Notes: generated by a model not told the origin, from the sequence alone. A stretch of DNA of 64,000 bases from Dyadobacter sp. SG02 (GCF_900109045.1 NZ_FNYL01000006.1:372001-436000); one strand, 5' to 3'. Positions 1-8,531 are shown, numbered from the stretch's first letter. A program made the numbers and translations.

Positions 1-130
1 TGCGCTTTGGTCAGGGGCTTTTGCTACCAATATTCATGCCTGGCGGCATTTGGATTCATATTGAACCATTATTTGTAACTTGCCATCGCAGGCCACCTTA
101 TAATACAATCTGGTTCATTCAAAATTCATC

Positions 131-1312
131 ATGCAAACTGACGTCTTTATTCTTTCCGCTTTACGTACTCCTATTGGCAGTTTTGGCGGTATACTTTCCT
201 CTGTGCACGCCCCCAAATTGGGTGCTACCGCCATTCAGGGAGCATTAACAAAATCCGGCATTGATCCGGCTTCGGTCGATGAGGTGCTGATGGGCAACGT
301 CGTTTCGGCCAATCTCGGCCAGGCACCGGCGCGGCAGGCCGCTATTTATGCCGGGCTACCGGTTTCGGTGATTTGTACTACGGTTAATAAAGTTTGTGCT
401 TCCGGAATGAAGGCTACGGCTTTGGGTGCGCAGGCGATTCAGTTAGGCGATGCGGAAATTGTAGTGGCCGGCGGAATGGAGAATATGTCTCAAATTCCTT
501 ATTATTTACCCAAAGGTCGGAATGGCTATGGATACGGTCATGGCGAGATTATCGACGGGCTTTTGAAAGACGGGCTTACCGATGTGTACGACCAGATCGG
601 TATGGGTGTTTGCGGCGATAAAACCGCTTCGAAATACAATATTTCTCGGGAGGCGCAGGATGCATTCGCAATCCGTTCTTACCAGCGTTCGGCGGAAGCT
701 ACCGCTAATGGCTCGTTCGCCAGCGAGCTCGTGCCTGTTGAAATCACATCGCCAAAAGGTGAGGTGACCGTAGTCGGCGAGGATGAGGAATACAAGCGCG
801 TCAAGTTTGATAAAATCCCTACTTTAAAACCGGTTTTTTCCAAAGACGGAACCGTGACAGCTGCGAATGCTTCGACCATCAACGACGGCGGCGCTGCATT
901 GATTCTGGCAGGTAGCAATGCTGTGAATGCACAAAACCTCAAACCCATCGCGCGCATTGTAGCATATGCCGATGCGGAACAAGAACCGGCCTGGTTTACG
1001 ACTACGCCTGTGCTGGCAACGGAGAAAGTGTTGAAAAAAGCGGGTTTGAAAATTTCAGATATCGACTACTTCGAAGTGAATGAGGCATTTGCGGTAGTAG
1101 CACTGGCCTACATTCAAGCATTGAACCTCGATGTGGAGAAGGTCAATGTCTTCGGCGGCGCAGTGTCGCTCGGGCATCCGCTGGGAGCTTCGGGCGCACG
1201 CATTATCACCACCTTACTGTCTGTTTTGGAGAAAAACAATGCAAAATACGGCCTCGCTGCCATTTGCAACGGCGGGGGCGGAGCTTCTGCTATGATCGTG
1301 GAAAGGCTGTAA
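131..1312 (+). CDS. Acetyl-CoA C-acyltransferase (thiolase)
   Basis: A 393-residue, full-length thiolase that interconverts acetoacetyl-CoA (or a longer 3-ketoacyl-CoA) and acetyl-CoA in the cytoplasm. The nucleophile is Cys89 in NKVCASGMKA. The NEAFA motif, the GGAVSLGHPLGASG histidine motif and the C-terminal CNGGGGAS cysteine motif are all present, so the active site is intact. The ATG at 131 is followed at once by the family's usual N-terminus (VFILSALRTPIGSFGG). It stands alone on the plus strand and converges with the GtrA gene, with 3 bp between the two stop codons. Thiolases of this type serve in fatty acid or ketone degradation or in acetoacetyl-CoA synthesis; the chain-length preference cannot be read from sequence. 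Identification is very sure; the pathway is not. Confidence 0.96.
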   Translation: MQTDVFILSALRTPIGSFGGILSSVHAPKLGATAIQGALTKSGIDPASVDEVLMGNVVSANLGQAPARQAAIYAGLPVSVICTTVNKVCASGMKATALGAQAIQLGDAEIVVAGGMENMSQIPYYLPKGRNGYGYGHGEIIDGLLKDGLTDVYDQIGMGVCGDKTASKYNISREAQDAFAIRSYQRSAEATANGSFASELVPVEITSPKGEVTVVGEDEEYKRVKFDKIPTLKPVFSKDGTVTAANASTINDGGAALILAGSNAVNAQNLKPIARIVAYADAEQEPAWFTTTPVLATEKVLKKAGLKISDIDYFEVNEAFAVVALAYIQALNLDVEKVNVFGGAVSLGHPLGASGARIITTLLSVLEKNNAKYGLAAICNGGGGASAMIVERL

Positions 1313-1315
1313 CGG

Positions 1316-1819
1316 TCAGCGAATCAGGACTTTCAGGCGATTGTAAAAACCGGTGCTCTTGAAAGTAAAGGTTTTGTGCAGTATGTAGTTGCTGATAAAG
1401 CTGAAACCCATCCCGATCACGTAGCAAACCATTTCGGTCACATTTACTTCCTTTTTGGCAAAAGAGAACTTCACTTTGTAAACCTCCATGCCCAGGTAAT
1501 CGACGAGCAATTTCGACGAACCGATGGTGAATGCCCAGGTAATGAAGAGCGAAACCATTGAAACCATGAGGAATTTTACCATTTCACGGCGTGTCTGATT
1601 GCTGCGGCGCGCGTCGAATGCGAAGAGTTTGGTGAGGGTAAAACCCCAGAAAAAACCGATGATGTAGGAGGGTACAATAGAGTCGCTCCATGTGATGTTG
1701 AACCAGTCCTGGATAAGACTGCTGGAAACTAACTGGATCAATGCACCGGTACCCGCGACAAGAAAATAGGCAATGATATCTTTGGGATTGAAAATCTTGT
1801 TCTGCTTGATTTGGGTCAC
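1316..1819 (-). CDS. GtrA-like membrane protein
   Basis: A 167-residue integral membrane protein with four predicted hydrophobic segments (about residues 17-35, 45-65, 85-105 and 130-150) and the characteristic C-terminal GtrA signature NYILHKTFTFK. GtrA proteins are thought to help flip undecaprenyl-phosphate-linked sugars or otherwise serve cell-surface polysaccharide synthesis. There is no glycosyltransferase next to it here, so the partner is unknown. The hydrophilic N-terminus (first ~15 residues) is Lys/Asn rich. The gene converges with the thiolase gene and is transcribed away from the lipoprotein gene at 2004; the 184 bp between these divergent genes should hold both promoters, but I saw no clear TAnnTTTG box. 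Confidence 0.85.
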   Translation of the reverse strand: MTQIKQNKIFNPKDIIAYFLVAGTGALIQLVSSSLIQDWFNITWSDSIVPSYIIGFFWGFTLTKLFAFDARRSNQTRREMVKFLMVSMVSLFITWAFTIGSSKLLVDYLGMEVYKVKFSFAKKEVNVTEMVCYVIGMGFSFISNYILHKTFTFKSTGFYNRLKVLIR

Positions 1820-2003
1820 TGGTGTGTTAGTTTGATTGGAACGGCGAACCTGAATGAGGCCCCAATATTAGAAAGAAAATGGTCTGGAAACAAAACAGGG
1901 CCTCCTATTTTGAGTAAGTGGGCTTCCGATTTATGCCTAAATTCCCTTACTTTAGTCCCGATCTCTGCATCGGCTCGAGACATAACTTCTAACTGGATTA
2001 TCA

Positions 2004-2558
2004 GTGAAAAAACTTTACATATGGTCGGTAATAGCGGCATTTGCTGCCCTGACCCTCTCTTGCTCCGCGGCACTGCAGCGGCGCTACGATCAGCGCCACG
2101 GCGTTTCATCTTCTACATCCACGGCTTCGACCGATCGTTCTTCAAGTGGACCGGAGGATAGCAGGAATTCCCAAACGACCGATCCGACCTACCGGAAGGA
2201 TTACGACCGGGTTGTCGACGGCAACGGTTCGACAGGCGGTACAACCACGTCCGTCAGCGGCAATGCGGGTTACAATCAGCAATTGCTCAATCAGTATACA
2301 GATATGGACAAGCTGGCGGAAGTTGTTCTTTATGAGTTGGATAACCTTGAAAACAGGTATAATAACCTGCTGAACGAATACAAAAACGCCAAATCTTCAT
2401 CGCGGCAGGTAATGGCGATGGAGCTCGACAAGATCAGCGACGATCGACTGGCGCTTTACAAGGCCTACACCAATATTTACCGCAACGGAAAAACCGATTG
2501 GGCCGCTGTGAAACGGGATGTCGACAATACGCTCCGCGAATACCGGAAGAAAAACTGA
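2004..2558 (+). CDS. Hypothetical lipoprotein
   Basis: A 184-residue protein starting with GTG. It has a short signal peptide ending in a lipobox (LTLSC, Cys20), so it should be a lipoprotein. A Ser/Thr/Asp-rich linker of about 70 residues follows. The C-terminal half (about 95-184) is rich in Leu, Glu, Lys and Asn and looks helical, possibly coiled coil. I do not recognise a family. The GTG start is chosen because the basic N-region MKKLYIW follows directly and no in-frame ATG precedes the lipobox. It converges with the SMP-30 gene with no spacing (2558/2559). Cell-envelope location is well supported; function is unknown. Confidence 0.75.
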   Translation: MKKLYIWSVIAAFAALTLSCSAALQRRYDQRHGVSSSTSTASTDRSSSGPEDSRNSQTTDPTYRKDYDRVVDGNGSTGGTTTSVSGNAGYNQQLLNQYTDMDKLAEVVLYELDNLENRYNNLLNEYKNAKSSSRQVMAMELDKISDDRLALYKAYTNIYRNGKTDWAAVKRDVDNTLREYRKKN

Positions 2559-3569
2559 TTACCAGCCTGCGCCTTTGGTGTTGGTTTTAATGCGGCAAAC
2601 GTAGCCGTCGACGGTCATATATAAGGTAGAACCATCGTTGCCCCATGCACAATTGGAGGTCAGTTCGCCCATTTCAATCCGGCCGAGCAGCTTGCCCGCC
2701 GGGCTGATAATGAGCATTCCGCCCGGACCGGACGACCAGAGGTTGCCGTCTTTATCGATTTTGAGGCCGTCGGGCAAGCCTGCCATACCGCGTTTGCCCA
2801 TAGGCGTGGCGTCGTAAATGAGTTTTCCCTTTCCTGCATTGCCGTTCGCGTCGAGCGGGTAGGCCATCCAGATAGACTTTTCGGGGTCGGATTGCGCCAC
2901 GTACAATGTTTTGCCGTCGGGCGAGAATGCGAGGCCGTTCGGGCGGCTGAGGTCGCTGACCTGCATCGTTACCTTGCCGTCCTGATGAATGCGATACACG
3001 CCAAATTCCTTAATCTCACGGGTCGGGTCTTCGTGTTTTTTGGCGAGGCCGTAGGTCGGGTCGGTGAAGTAGTAGTCGCCGTTGCTGTGCTGTACGACAT
3101 CATTTGGGCTATTAAAGCGCTTCCCCTCAAATTTGTCGGCCAATGTAACTTTTCCGCCCACATTCAAAGGCATTGCGGAAATGCGCCGGTCGCCGTGCTC
3201 GCAGGAGACGAGGCGGCCTTTGTTGTCGATAATGAGGCCATTACTGCCCGGTTCGTCGCTGTAAACGCCGCGACCCGTATACCCCGAATGTTCCAGGAAT
3301 ACGGAAAGTCCCTCTTTTTCACCCCACTTATAAACCTTGTTCTTCGGCACGTCCGAAAACAGGAGATAACCCCCGTCCTTCACCCACACCGGCCCTTCCG
3401 ACCACTCAAATCCCGAGGCCAGCACCTCGATTTTGGCATCTTTGGACAACATCTTTTCAAACGCAGGATCTTCATAGACAATCTTGCCCATGGTAGGGTA
3501 GGATTTTTGCGCCATAGCAGTACAGGTCAGCAGGACGATCAGACAGGTGGAAATTATACCGGATTTCAT
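2559..3569 (-). CDS. SMP-30/gluconolactonase family protein, exported
   Basis: A 336-residue six-bladed beta-propeller of the SMP-30/gluconolactonase/LRE family. A cleavable signal peptide (residues about 1-20, ending TAMAQ) sends it to the periplasm. Family hallmarks are EWSEGPVW near the N-terminus (metal-binding Glu), FNSPNDVV (Asn and Asp ligands), YYFTDPTYGL, and the SRPNGLAFSPDGKTLYVAQSD blade. These enzymes hydrolyse sugar lactones or related esters using one divalent metal. The start is the ATG directly before the signal peptide. The 60 bp to the amylase gene at 3630 suggest both could be on one minus-strand transcript with Maf. The substrate is not determinable. Confidence 0.92.
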   Translation of the reverse strand: MKSGIISTCLIVLLTCTAMAQKSYPTMGKIVYEDPAFEKMLSKDAKIEVLASGFEWSEGPVWVKDGGYLLFSDVPKNKVYKWGEKEGLSVFLEHSGYTGRGVYSDEPGSNGLIIDNKGRLVSCEHGDRRISAMPLNVGGKVTLADKFEGKRFNSPNDVVQHSNGDYYFTDPTYGLAKKHEDPTREIKEFGVYRIHQDGKVTMQVSDLSRPNGLAFSPDGKTLYVAQSDPEKSIWMAYPLDANGNAGKGKLIYDATPMGKRGMAGLPDGLKIDKDGNLWSSGPGGMLIISPAGKLLGRIEMGELTSNCAWGNDGSTLYMTVDGYVCRIKTNTKGAGW

Positions 3570-3629
3570 AAGGAATGCATTAGCGGTACCGACAACGATT
3601 TAGCATTAAAGAACCGGTGCGGTGCTTCC

Positions 3630-5159
3630 CTACTGCTTTTCTGCGGCACGCGCATTCCGGGGCGGTGCGAGAATAATGCTCGAATGTGGAGATAGACGGC
3701 TTTTAGTCAGCACCGATTTGTGCTCCGGGTCTGTCGAAAACAGCACTTCTGTAAACAGCGATTTATCCGCCGGCATCTGAAATTCCATTTCGGTGTCTCC
3801 GAGATTATGGATAATAACCAGCGACCGCTCGGCGTGCGGGCGGAAATAGGCGAGCAATTGATCATCGCCAAGACGTACGGGTTGCAGGTTAGGCGCCAGG
3901 ATCTGGCTTAGCGCGGGTTCGCTCCTGCGCAGGTGTATGAGGTTTTTATAATGATTGAAAATAGAGTTTAAATCGCCGTTCTGTTCCGAAAGGGGCGCCA
4001 CTGTTTTCAGGGTGGTAAATTCCGGCGAGATCCAATGGGTAAGCTGAGGATCTTCCGGATCGGGCGTCCATAGGAAAGGTTCGCGGATATACGGATCGGG
4101 TTTCAGGCCCAGCATGCCTATTTCTTCACCATAATACAGGTATGGCTGGCCCGGCAGTGTGAGCAGAATGCTGGCCGCGAGTTTGATCTTTTCAATATTG
4201 CCACCCACGACGCTCCCGATCCGCTCCTGGTCATGATTGGTCAGCATGATCGCATTGACAAACAGCGGGTTGTATTTCTGAAACAGGTTGAAGCTGGCCA
4301 GCAACCTGTCGATAATCTGCTCGTCGCGCCCCGCTATGAGCATACGTTGCAATGCAAAGCTGAGGTCAAAATGGAAAGTGGCATTCAAATGGCGAAAATA
4401 GGGAGCTACTTCTTCGGTTTCGGCCCACACTTCCCCGACGGTGAATGCCGAAGGCTTGGCCTCGCCGACAATTTTGGAGAAAAATTCCCAGAAACTAATG
4501 CTCTCTCCATTGTCCCAAATCGGATAAACGTGCCGGGCGGCGTCGAGGCGGAACCCGTCGACACCTACGTCGTTCAGCCAGAAGCGGATGACTTTGGCCA
4601 TTTCTTCGCGCAATGCATCCGAATGATAATTGAGATCGGGCATACCCTTGAAAAACAGGCCATAGTATTTCTCGTCGTCGTTCGGGTTTTCGTGCCACGG
4701 GTACACGACCTGCGAATCGTCCGAAGTCTGCCGTTCGGAAATGCCGAGGTGATCGATCTGGTCTTCGGTCATCCACCAGTAATATTGCCGGTATGGATTA
4801 TCCTTGCTTTTTCGCGCCTCTTTGAACCACGGGTGAAGGGTACTCGTATGGTTCACGATCAGGTCGAGGTAAATAGCGATCCCCCGCTCGTGCGCACCCG
4901 CGAGCAGGCGCTTGAAATCGTTCATCGTCCCATATTCGGGTTCGATGGTGTAGTAATCGGTGACGTCGTATTTGTGATAGCTCGGCGAAGGGTGGATGGG
5001 CGTGAGCCAGATCGCCTCGACGCCGAGGTCGGCCAGGTAGTCCAGTTTGGAGATAACGCCATTTAAATCACCGATGCCGTCGCCATTCGAATCGCAGAAA
5101 GAACGGACGAATATCTCATAACAAACTTTGGGGATACTGGCTGATCTGTCTGCAAACAT
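3630..5159 (-). CDS. GH13 alpha-amylase family glycosidase
   Basis: A 509-residue glycoside hydrolase of family GH13. There is no signal peptide, so it is probably cytoplasmic. The catalytic (beta/alpha)8 barrel shows the standard motifs: DLIVNHTS (region I), GFRLDAARH with the Asp nucleophile (region II), TVGEVW with the Glu acid/base (region III) and LTNHDQERI with the transition-state Asp (region IV). A C-terminal beta domain follows after about residue 400. The N-terminal YEIFVRSFCDSNGDGIGDLNG is shared with alpha-glucosidases, trehalose synthases and maltodextrin-degrading amylases. Likely role: cutting short alpha-glucans or transferring glucosyl units. It starts 9 bp after the maf stop and so is probably co-transcribed with it. 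The family is certain; the specificity is not. Confidence 0.95.
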   Translation of the reverse strand: MFADRSASIPKVCYEIFVRSFCDSNGDGIGDLNGVISKLDYLADLGVEAIWLTPIHPSPSYHKYDVTDYYTIEPEYGTMNDFKRLLAGAHERGIAIYLDLIVNHTSTLHPWFKEARKSKDNPYRQYYWWMTEDQIDHLGISERQTSDDSQVVYPWHENPNDDEKYYGLFFKGMPDLNYHSDALREEMAKVIRFWLNDVGVDGFRLDAARHVYPIWDNGESISFWEFFSKIVGEAKPSAFTVGEVWAETEEVAPYFRHLNATFHFDLSFALQRMLIAGRDEQIIDRLLASFNLFQKYNPLFVNAIMLTNHDQERIGSVVGGNIEKIKLAASILLTLPGQPYLYYGEEIGMLGLKPDPYIREPFLWTPDPEDPQLTHWISPEFTTLKTVAPLSEQNGDLNSIFNHYKNLIHLRRSEPALSQILAPNLQPVRLGDDQLLAYFRPHAERSLVIIHNLGDTEMEFQMPADKSLFTEVLFSTDPEHKSVLTKSRLSPHSSIILAPPRNARAAEKQ

Positions 5160-5168
5160 AGCGTGGCA

Positions 5169-5744
5169 TTAACGGAAATGCGGTTTCAATAGCTGGTAAA
5201 CGACCTGAACGGGCAAGCCCATGATCGTATAGAACGACCCTTCGATTTTCTCGATCCCCACCATCCCGATCCATTCCTGAATGCCATAGGAGCCCGCCTT
5301 GTCGAAGGGTTTGTATTGCTCAATATAGTGGTAGATTTCCCAATCTTCCAAGTCGCGGAAGTAAACTTCTGCCGCGTCGGAGGTAGTTTCAATGGTATCA
5401 TCCGACAACAAACTCACCGCTGTCACAACTTTATGGCTCCTACCGGAAAGCATTTTGATCATCCGGAATGCATCGGTAGTGTTCGTCGGCTTGCCTAGAA
5501 TGTGGTGATCGGCGATTACGACGGTGTCGGCAGTAAGTACCAGCGCCCCGGGGCGGATGCCACGGAACTGCTCGGCCTTTTCGCGTGAAATGTAGCCCGC
5601 TACCACTTCGGCGGGGAGATCAGCGGGGTAACTTTCGTCGGTAGGAAGGACTTCGACGGTAAATGCGAAGCCGGATTCGTGAAGTAGTTGCTTTCTTCTG
5701 GGGGAGTTGGAGGCTAGGATAAGGGGTTTGTTAAGGTCGATCAT
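5169..5744 (-). CDS. maf: Maf family nucleotide pyrophosphatase
   Basis: A 191-residue Maf/HAM1-fold protein, full length. The phosphate-binding N-terminus LASNSPRRKQLL, the TADTVVI motif with the catalytic Asp, and GKP are all present. Maf proteins hydrolyse non-canonical or canonical NTPs (for example dTTP, UTP or m7GTP, depending on subfamily) to NMP and PPi, and act in the cytoplasm. Its start codon lies only 6 bp from a 12-unit 10-bp tandem repeat (5751-5870), so the leader or promoter of this gene runs through that repeat. The next gene on the same strand (GH13) begins 9 bp downstream, pointing to a two-gene operon. Confidence 0.95.
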   Translation of the reverse strand: MIDLNKPLILASNSPRRKQLLHESGFAFTVEVLPTDESYPADLPAEVVAGYISREKAEQFRGIRPGALVLTADTVVIADHHILGKPTNTTDAFRMIKMLSGRSHKVVTAVSLLSDDTIETTSDAAEVYFRDLEDWEIYHYIEQYKPFDKAGSYGIQEWIGMVGIEKIEGSFYTIMGLPVQVVYQLLKPHFR

Positions 5745-5750
5745 GTAATG

Positions 5751-5870
5751 TCGGGTGTGGTCAGGTATTGTCAGGGGTGGTCGGGTGTTGTCGGGTGTGG
5801 TCGGGTATTGTCAGGGGTAGTCAGTTATTGTCAGGGGTAGTCAGGTGTTGTCGGGTGTGGTCAGTTGTTG
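5751..5870. repeat. Twelve-unit 10-bp tandem repeat upstream of maf
   Basis: Twelve consecutive, uninterrupted 10-bp units follow a common pattern TCRGGKRTDG, with variants such as TCGGGTGTGG, TCAGGTATTG and TCAGGGGTAG. The array ends 6 bp before the maf start codon and therefore occupies its leader/promoter region. The plus strand is G-rich with six runs of three or four G, the minus strand C-rich. The 10-bp period is close to one helical turn. Units differ at two or three places, so this is an old, diverging array and not a fresh slippage product. The flanking DNA to 6036 is AT-rich and non-coding. Confidence 0.9.
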
Positions 5871-5983
5871 TTCGGAGTGTTGCTTTTTATTTTGATTATC
5901 AGGGTGTTATGTGTATTGATTTTTGTATTGATAAAATTTTTTAAAATATTTCCTCCTCTACTGAACTATTTCTTTGCCAATAG

Positions 5984-6010
5984 ATGTTTCTACATTAAAT
6001 GTATATACAT
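5984..6010. promoter_or_regulatory. Two ATGT-N4-ACAT dyads, candidate MarR operator
   Basis: Two copies of the dyad ATGT-N4-ACAT lie 15 bp apart (5984-5995 and 5999-6010). The second is a perfect 12-bp palindrome, ATGTATATACAT. They end 26 bp before the MarR-family start at 6037. MarR proteins bind as dimers to short AT-rich palindromes overlapping their own promoters, so autoregulation is a reasonable inference. No binding data are implied. Confidence 0.6.
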
Positions 6011-6036
6011 CATTATTGCATTTAAACCGATTGGCT

Positions 6037-6501
6037 ATGTCTATTGAAACTGATATCAAGCAGAAAAAATTTCGGAGCCCCTTCCAAAAGTTGGCGCTGA
6101 ACCTGGTGTACACCACCAAGTGGCTCGAATATAAACAGCTCGAATCTTTCAAGGAGCACGACATTACGCCGCAACAATATAACGTGCTGAGGATTTTGAG
6201 GGGGCAACAAGGTAACCCGATCAAAGTGGGCGACATTACCGAGCGCATGCTCGACAAGAGTTCCAACACATCCCGGCTCGTGGACAAGCTGCTGGCGAAG
6301 AATCTGGCGAAGCGGACTTCCTGCGAAAGCGACCGCCGTGCCGTGGACGTCGTGATTACCGAAGAAGGGCTCGAACTGCTCAAAGTGCTCGATCCGTTTA
6401 TCGAGGATTGGGAAAACCGGTTCAATATCATTTCCGAAGCCGAGGCCGAGCAGATCAGCGCATTGCTCGATAAGCTCCGGGAAAACGAAAACCAAGCTTA
6501 G
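6037..6501 (+). CDS. MarR family transcriptional regulator
   Basis: A 154-residue winged-helix regulator. The recognition region is seen in DITPQQYNVLRILRG, IKVGDITERMLDKSSNTSRLVDKLLAKNLAKR (helix-turn-helix), and the wing SCESDRRAVDVVITEEG (the D-x-R motif of MarR wings). The ATG at 6037 is preferred to an in-frame ATG at 5974, because the longer version would add 21 untypical residues encoded by the AT-rich dyad region that looks like the operator. The yceI gene follows 52 bp downstream on the same strand; MarR-YceI pairs are common in Bacteroidota and suggest that this regulator controls YceI and itself. Confidence 0.92.
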   Translation: MSIETDIKQKKFRSPFQKLALNLVYTTKWLEYKQLESFKEHDITPQQYNVLRILRGQQGNPIKVGDITERMLDKSSNTSRLVDKLLAKNLAKRTSCESDRRAVDVVITEEGLELLKVLDPFIEDWENRFNIISEAEAEQISALLDKLRENENQA

Positions 6502-6553
6502 AACACAATTAACACAAATCCATAATTCAATTTAATTTTTAATCAAAACTACA

Positions 6554-7162
6554 ATGAAATCACTTAAATTTTTTGTCGCCTCTCTTGCAGTAGCATTGTT
6601 TGCATCTTCTTCTGTGTCAGCAGACAATGGTAAAAAAGCTACTAACCTGAAAGTAAATCCTGCTAAAAGCGAACTGACCTGGTTGGGCAAAAAGGTTGCC
6701 GGCGAACACACAGGCAAAATCACTTTGAAAGAGGGAACAATCGTACTCGACGGCGCTAAATTGACCGGCGGTAAATTCGTTGCCGACCTGAACAGCATCA
6801 CTTGTACTGACCTTACAGACAAAGAATACAACGGTAAACTGATCGGCCACTTGAAATCAGACGATTTCTTCAGCGTTGAAAAACACCCGACTGCAACTTT
6901 CGTGGTGACCAAAGCTACTCCCAAAGCAACGGGTGTTTACGATGTGACTGGTGACCTGACTATCAAGGGTATTACCAAACCTGTTACTTTCCCTGTAACT
7001 GTTAAAACTACCGCTGCCGGTGCAGAAGCTACTGGTAAACTGGTTGTTGACCGTTCGAAATACGACATCAAATACAACTCAAAGTCATTCTTCGATAACC
7101 TTGGCGACAAAATTATCAACGACGATTTCTCTATCGACGTGAAATTGGTTGCCGGCAAATAA
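6554..7162 (+). CDS. YceI family periplasmic lipid-binding protein
   Basis: A 202-residue exported protein. A signal peptide (about residues 1-23, ending SVSA) precedes a single YceI beta-barrel domain, which binds isoprenoid-type lipids in characterised members. Family marks are the LTWLGKKVAGEHTGKI start of the barrel, the GGKFVADLNSITCTD strand, HLKSDDFFSVEKHPTATF, GDLTIKGITKPVTFPV and the C-terminal INDDFSIDVKL. Codon use here is visibly biased toward a small set (GCT, AAA, GGT), as in strongly expressed genes. It follows the MarR gene and is closed by an intrinsic terminator at 7224-7252, so the two genes form a compact unit. Confidence 0.94.
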   Translation: MKSLKFFVASLAVALFASSSVSADNGKKATNLKVNPAKSELTWLGKKVAGEHTGKITLKEGTIVLDGAKLTGGKFVADLNSITCTDLTDKEYNGKLIGHLKSDDFFSVEKHPTATFVVTKATPKATGVYDVTGDLTIKGITKPVTFPVTVKTTAAGAEATGKLVVDRSKYDIKYNSKSFFDNLGDKIINDDFSIDVKLVAGK

Positions 7163-7223
7163 TTACCCGCAGGCGGTTGCCTGGTATCAGCCGTCTGCAT
7201 TTGTATGACCTGAATGTTAAAAG

Positions 7224-7252
7224 AACCTGTTCAGTTTGGACAGGTTTTTTTT
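7224..7252 (+). terminator. Intrinsic terminator after yceI
   Basis: A stem AACCTGTTC / GGACAGGTT (nine pairs including one T-G wobble) with a 5-nt loop is followed by a run of eight T. It lies 61 bp after the yceI stop and directly before the convergent HsdR-N gene. Confidence 0.85.
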
Positions 7253-7256
7253 GTGG

Positions 7257-7706
7257 TTATTGGTTGAAATCGCGATATTTCGGAAAATCGTCCATAAAGT
7301 GGATTTGTCCGTTCACGGCCTGGAAACAATAGTGCGCCATGCCATTGGTAACTGCCAGGTATTGCGGTTGCAGGGTGAAATTGTAACGGCTGATCTGCGC
7401 GAATGTGGCGTCCGTCACGCCCACGAACGGCGCTTTGCATTCGACCAGCAGAAACGGCAACGAATTGTTGGAAAGCACCATGATGTCGGTGCGTTTGGAG
7501 AGCGTATTGTATTGTAAGCCAGTCTCTACGGCGAATAGCGATTTCGGGTAACCGTAATGCGTGATGAGCAAATGGATGAAATGCTGGCGCACCCATTCCT
7601 CGGGTGTGAGCGTCACGAATTTCCTGCGGATAATGTCGAAAATATGCGGTTTCCCGTTAACCTGCTTAACTTTGTGGGCAAACCCGGGAAGGTTCAATGA
7701 TTCCAT
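7257..7706 (-). CDS. Stand-alone HsdR N-terminal domain protein (HSDR_N_2)
   Basis: A 149-residue protein made of only the HSDR_N_2 nuclease-like domain found at the N-terminus of type I restriction R subunits. The PD-(D/E)XK-type core is visible as TDIMVLSNNSLPFLLVECKAP: an Asp, then hydrophobic strand, then E-x-K. No helicase or HsdM/HsdS genes are near, so this is not a restriction system; such single-domain proteins are widespread in Bacteroidota and their role is unknown. The start at 7706 (MESLNLPGF) is chosen because a longer reading frame would run back over the divergent AMP nucleosidase gene. The 51-bp gap to that gene must hold both promoters. Confidence 0.85.
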   Translation of the reverse strand: MESLNLPGFAHKVKQVNGKPHIFDIIRRKFVTLTPEEWVRQHFIHLLITHYGYPKSLFAVETGLQYNTLSKRTDIMVLSNNSLPFLLVECKAPFVGVTDATFAQISRYNFTLQPQYLAVTNGMAHYCFQAVNGQIHFMDDFPKYRDFNQ

Positions 7707-7757
7707 GAACGAAGATAATGAACGCCGGGTGGCTTCGCCAACAAACCTGCTGAATTC

Positions 7758-8531
7758 ATGACCACCAAAGAACAGATCGTCGAAAACTGGCTCCCGCGCT
7801 ATACGGGTACGCCTGTGGAGGAGTTTGGAAGTTACATTCTCCTGACCAACTTCGGAAACTATGTGACCATGTTTGCCGAGAAGTTCGGCGTGGGGGTACG
7901 GGGACAGGGCCGCGCGATGCAAACCGCGACTGCTAAGGACATTACCATCATCAATTTCGGGATGGGAAGCCCGATGGCTGCTACGATAATGGACTTATTA
8001 TCAGCTATTAATCCAAAGGCGGTATTGTTTTTGGGTAAATGCGGTGGTTTGAAAAAAACACAGGTAGGGGATCTGATCCTTCCCATCGCCGCTATCCGTG
8101 GAGAAGGTACGAGTGATGATTATATGCCGCCTGAAATCCCCGCATTACCTTCTTTCCGCCTCCAAAGCACTGTTTCCGCAGCCATTAAAAAGCAGAAACT
8201 CGACTACTGGACCGGTACCGTTTACACCACCAACCGCCGCATCTGGGAGCACGACGCGAGTTTCAAGGAGTACTTGCAGGCGGTCCGGGCGATGGCCATC
8301 GATATGGAAACTGCGACGATATTCATTGTAGGCTTTGCCAATTCCATCCCGCACGGCGCATTGCTGCTGGTTTCGGACAACCCATTGGTGCCGGAAGGTG
8401 TAAAAACGGAAGAAAGCGACAAAAAAGTGACATCGAGCTACGTAAAGCAGCACCTGGATATCGGTATCGAAGCATTGACCGAACTCGCGCGCTCCGGCGA
8501 ATCGGTAAAGCATTTGCGGTTCGAGAACTGA
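7758..8531 (+). CDS. amn: AMP nucleosidase
   Basis: A 257-residue nucleoside phosphorylase-fold enzyme matching the short Bacteroidota AMP nucleosidase, which hydrolyses AMP to adenine and ribose 5-phosphate. Typical features are the phosphate/ribose loop INFGMGSPMAAT, LFLGKCGGLKKTQVGDLILPIAAIRGEGTS, and AIDMETATIF with the Glu-Met-Glu-like ribose-binding motif. The roughly 480-residue enterobacterial Amn carries an extra N-terminal domain that is absent here, as usual in this phylum. It is divergent from the HsdR-N gene and 62 bp upstream of the globin gene. The gene symbol is by family and not by orthology to E. coli amn. Confidence 0.9.
   Translation: MTTKEQIVENWLPRYTGTPVEEFGSYILLTNFGNYVTMFAEKFGVGVRGQGRAMQTATAKDITIINFGMGSPMAATIMDLLSAINPKAVLFLGKCGGLKKTQVGDLILPIAAIRGEGTSDDYMPPEIPALPSFRLQSTVSAAIKKQKLDYWTGTVYTTNRRIWEHDASFKEYLQAVRAMAIDMETATIFIVGFANSIPHGALLLVSDNPLVPEGVKTEESDKKVTSSYVKQHLDIGIEALTELARSGESVKHLRFEN

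Noticed and set aside
5751..5870. CRISPR array for the regular 10-bp units, or for the octamer array at 53747
   Set aside because: Units are contiguous without spacers, far shorter than CRISPR repeats, and no cas gene is near.
7257..7922. Longer form of the HsdR-N protein, and a restriction-modification system
   Set aside because: The extra 72 codons are antisense to AMP nucleosidase, and no HsdM, HsdS or helicase gene is present.
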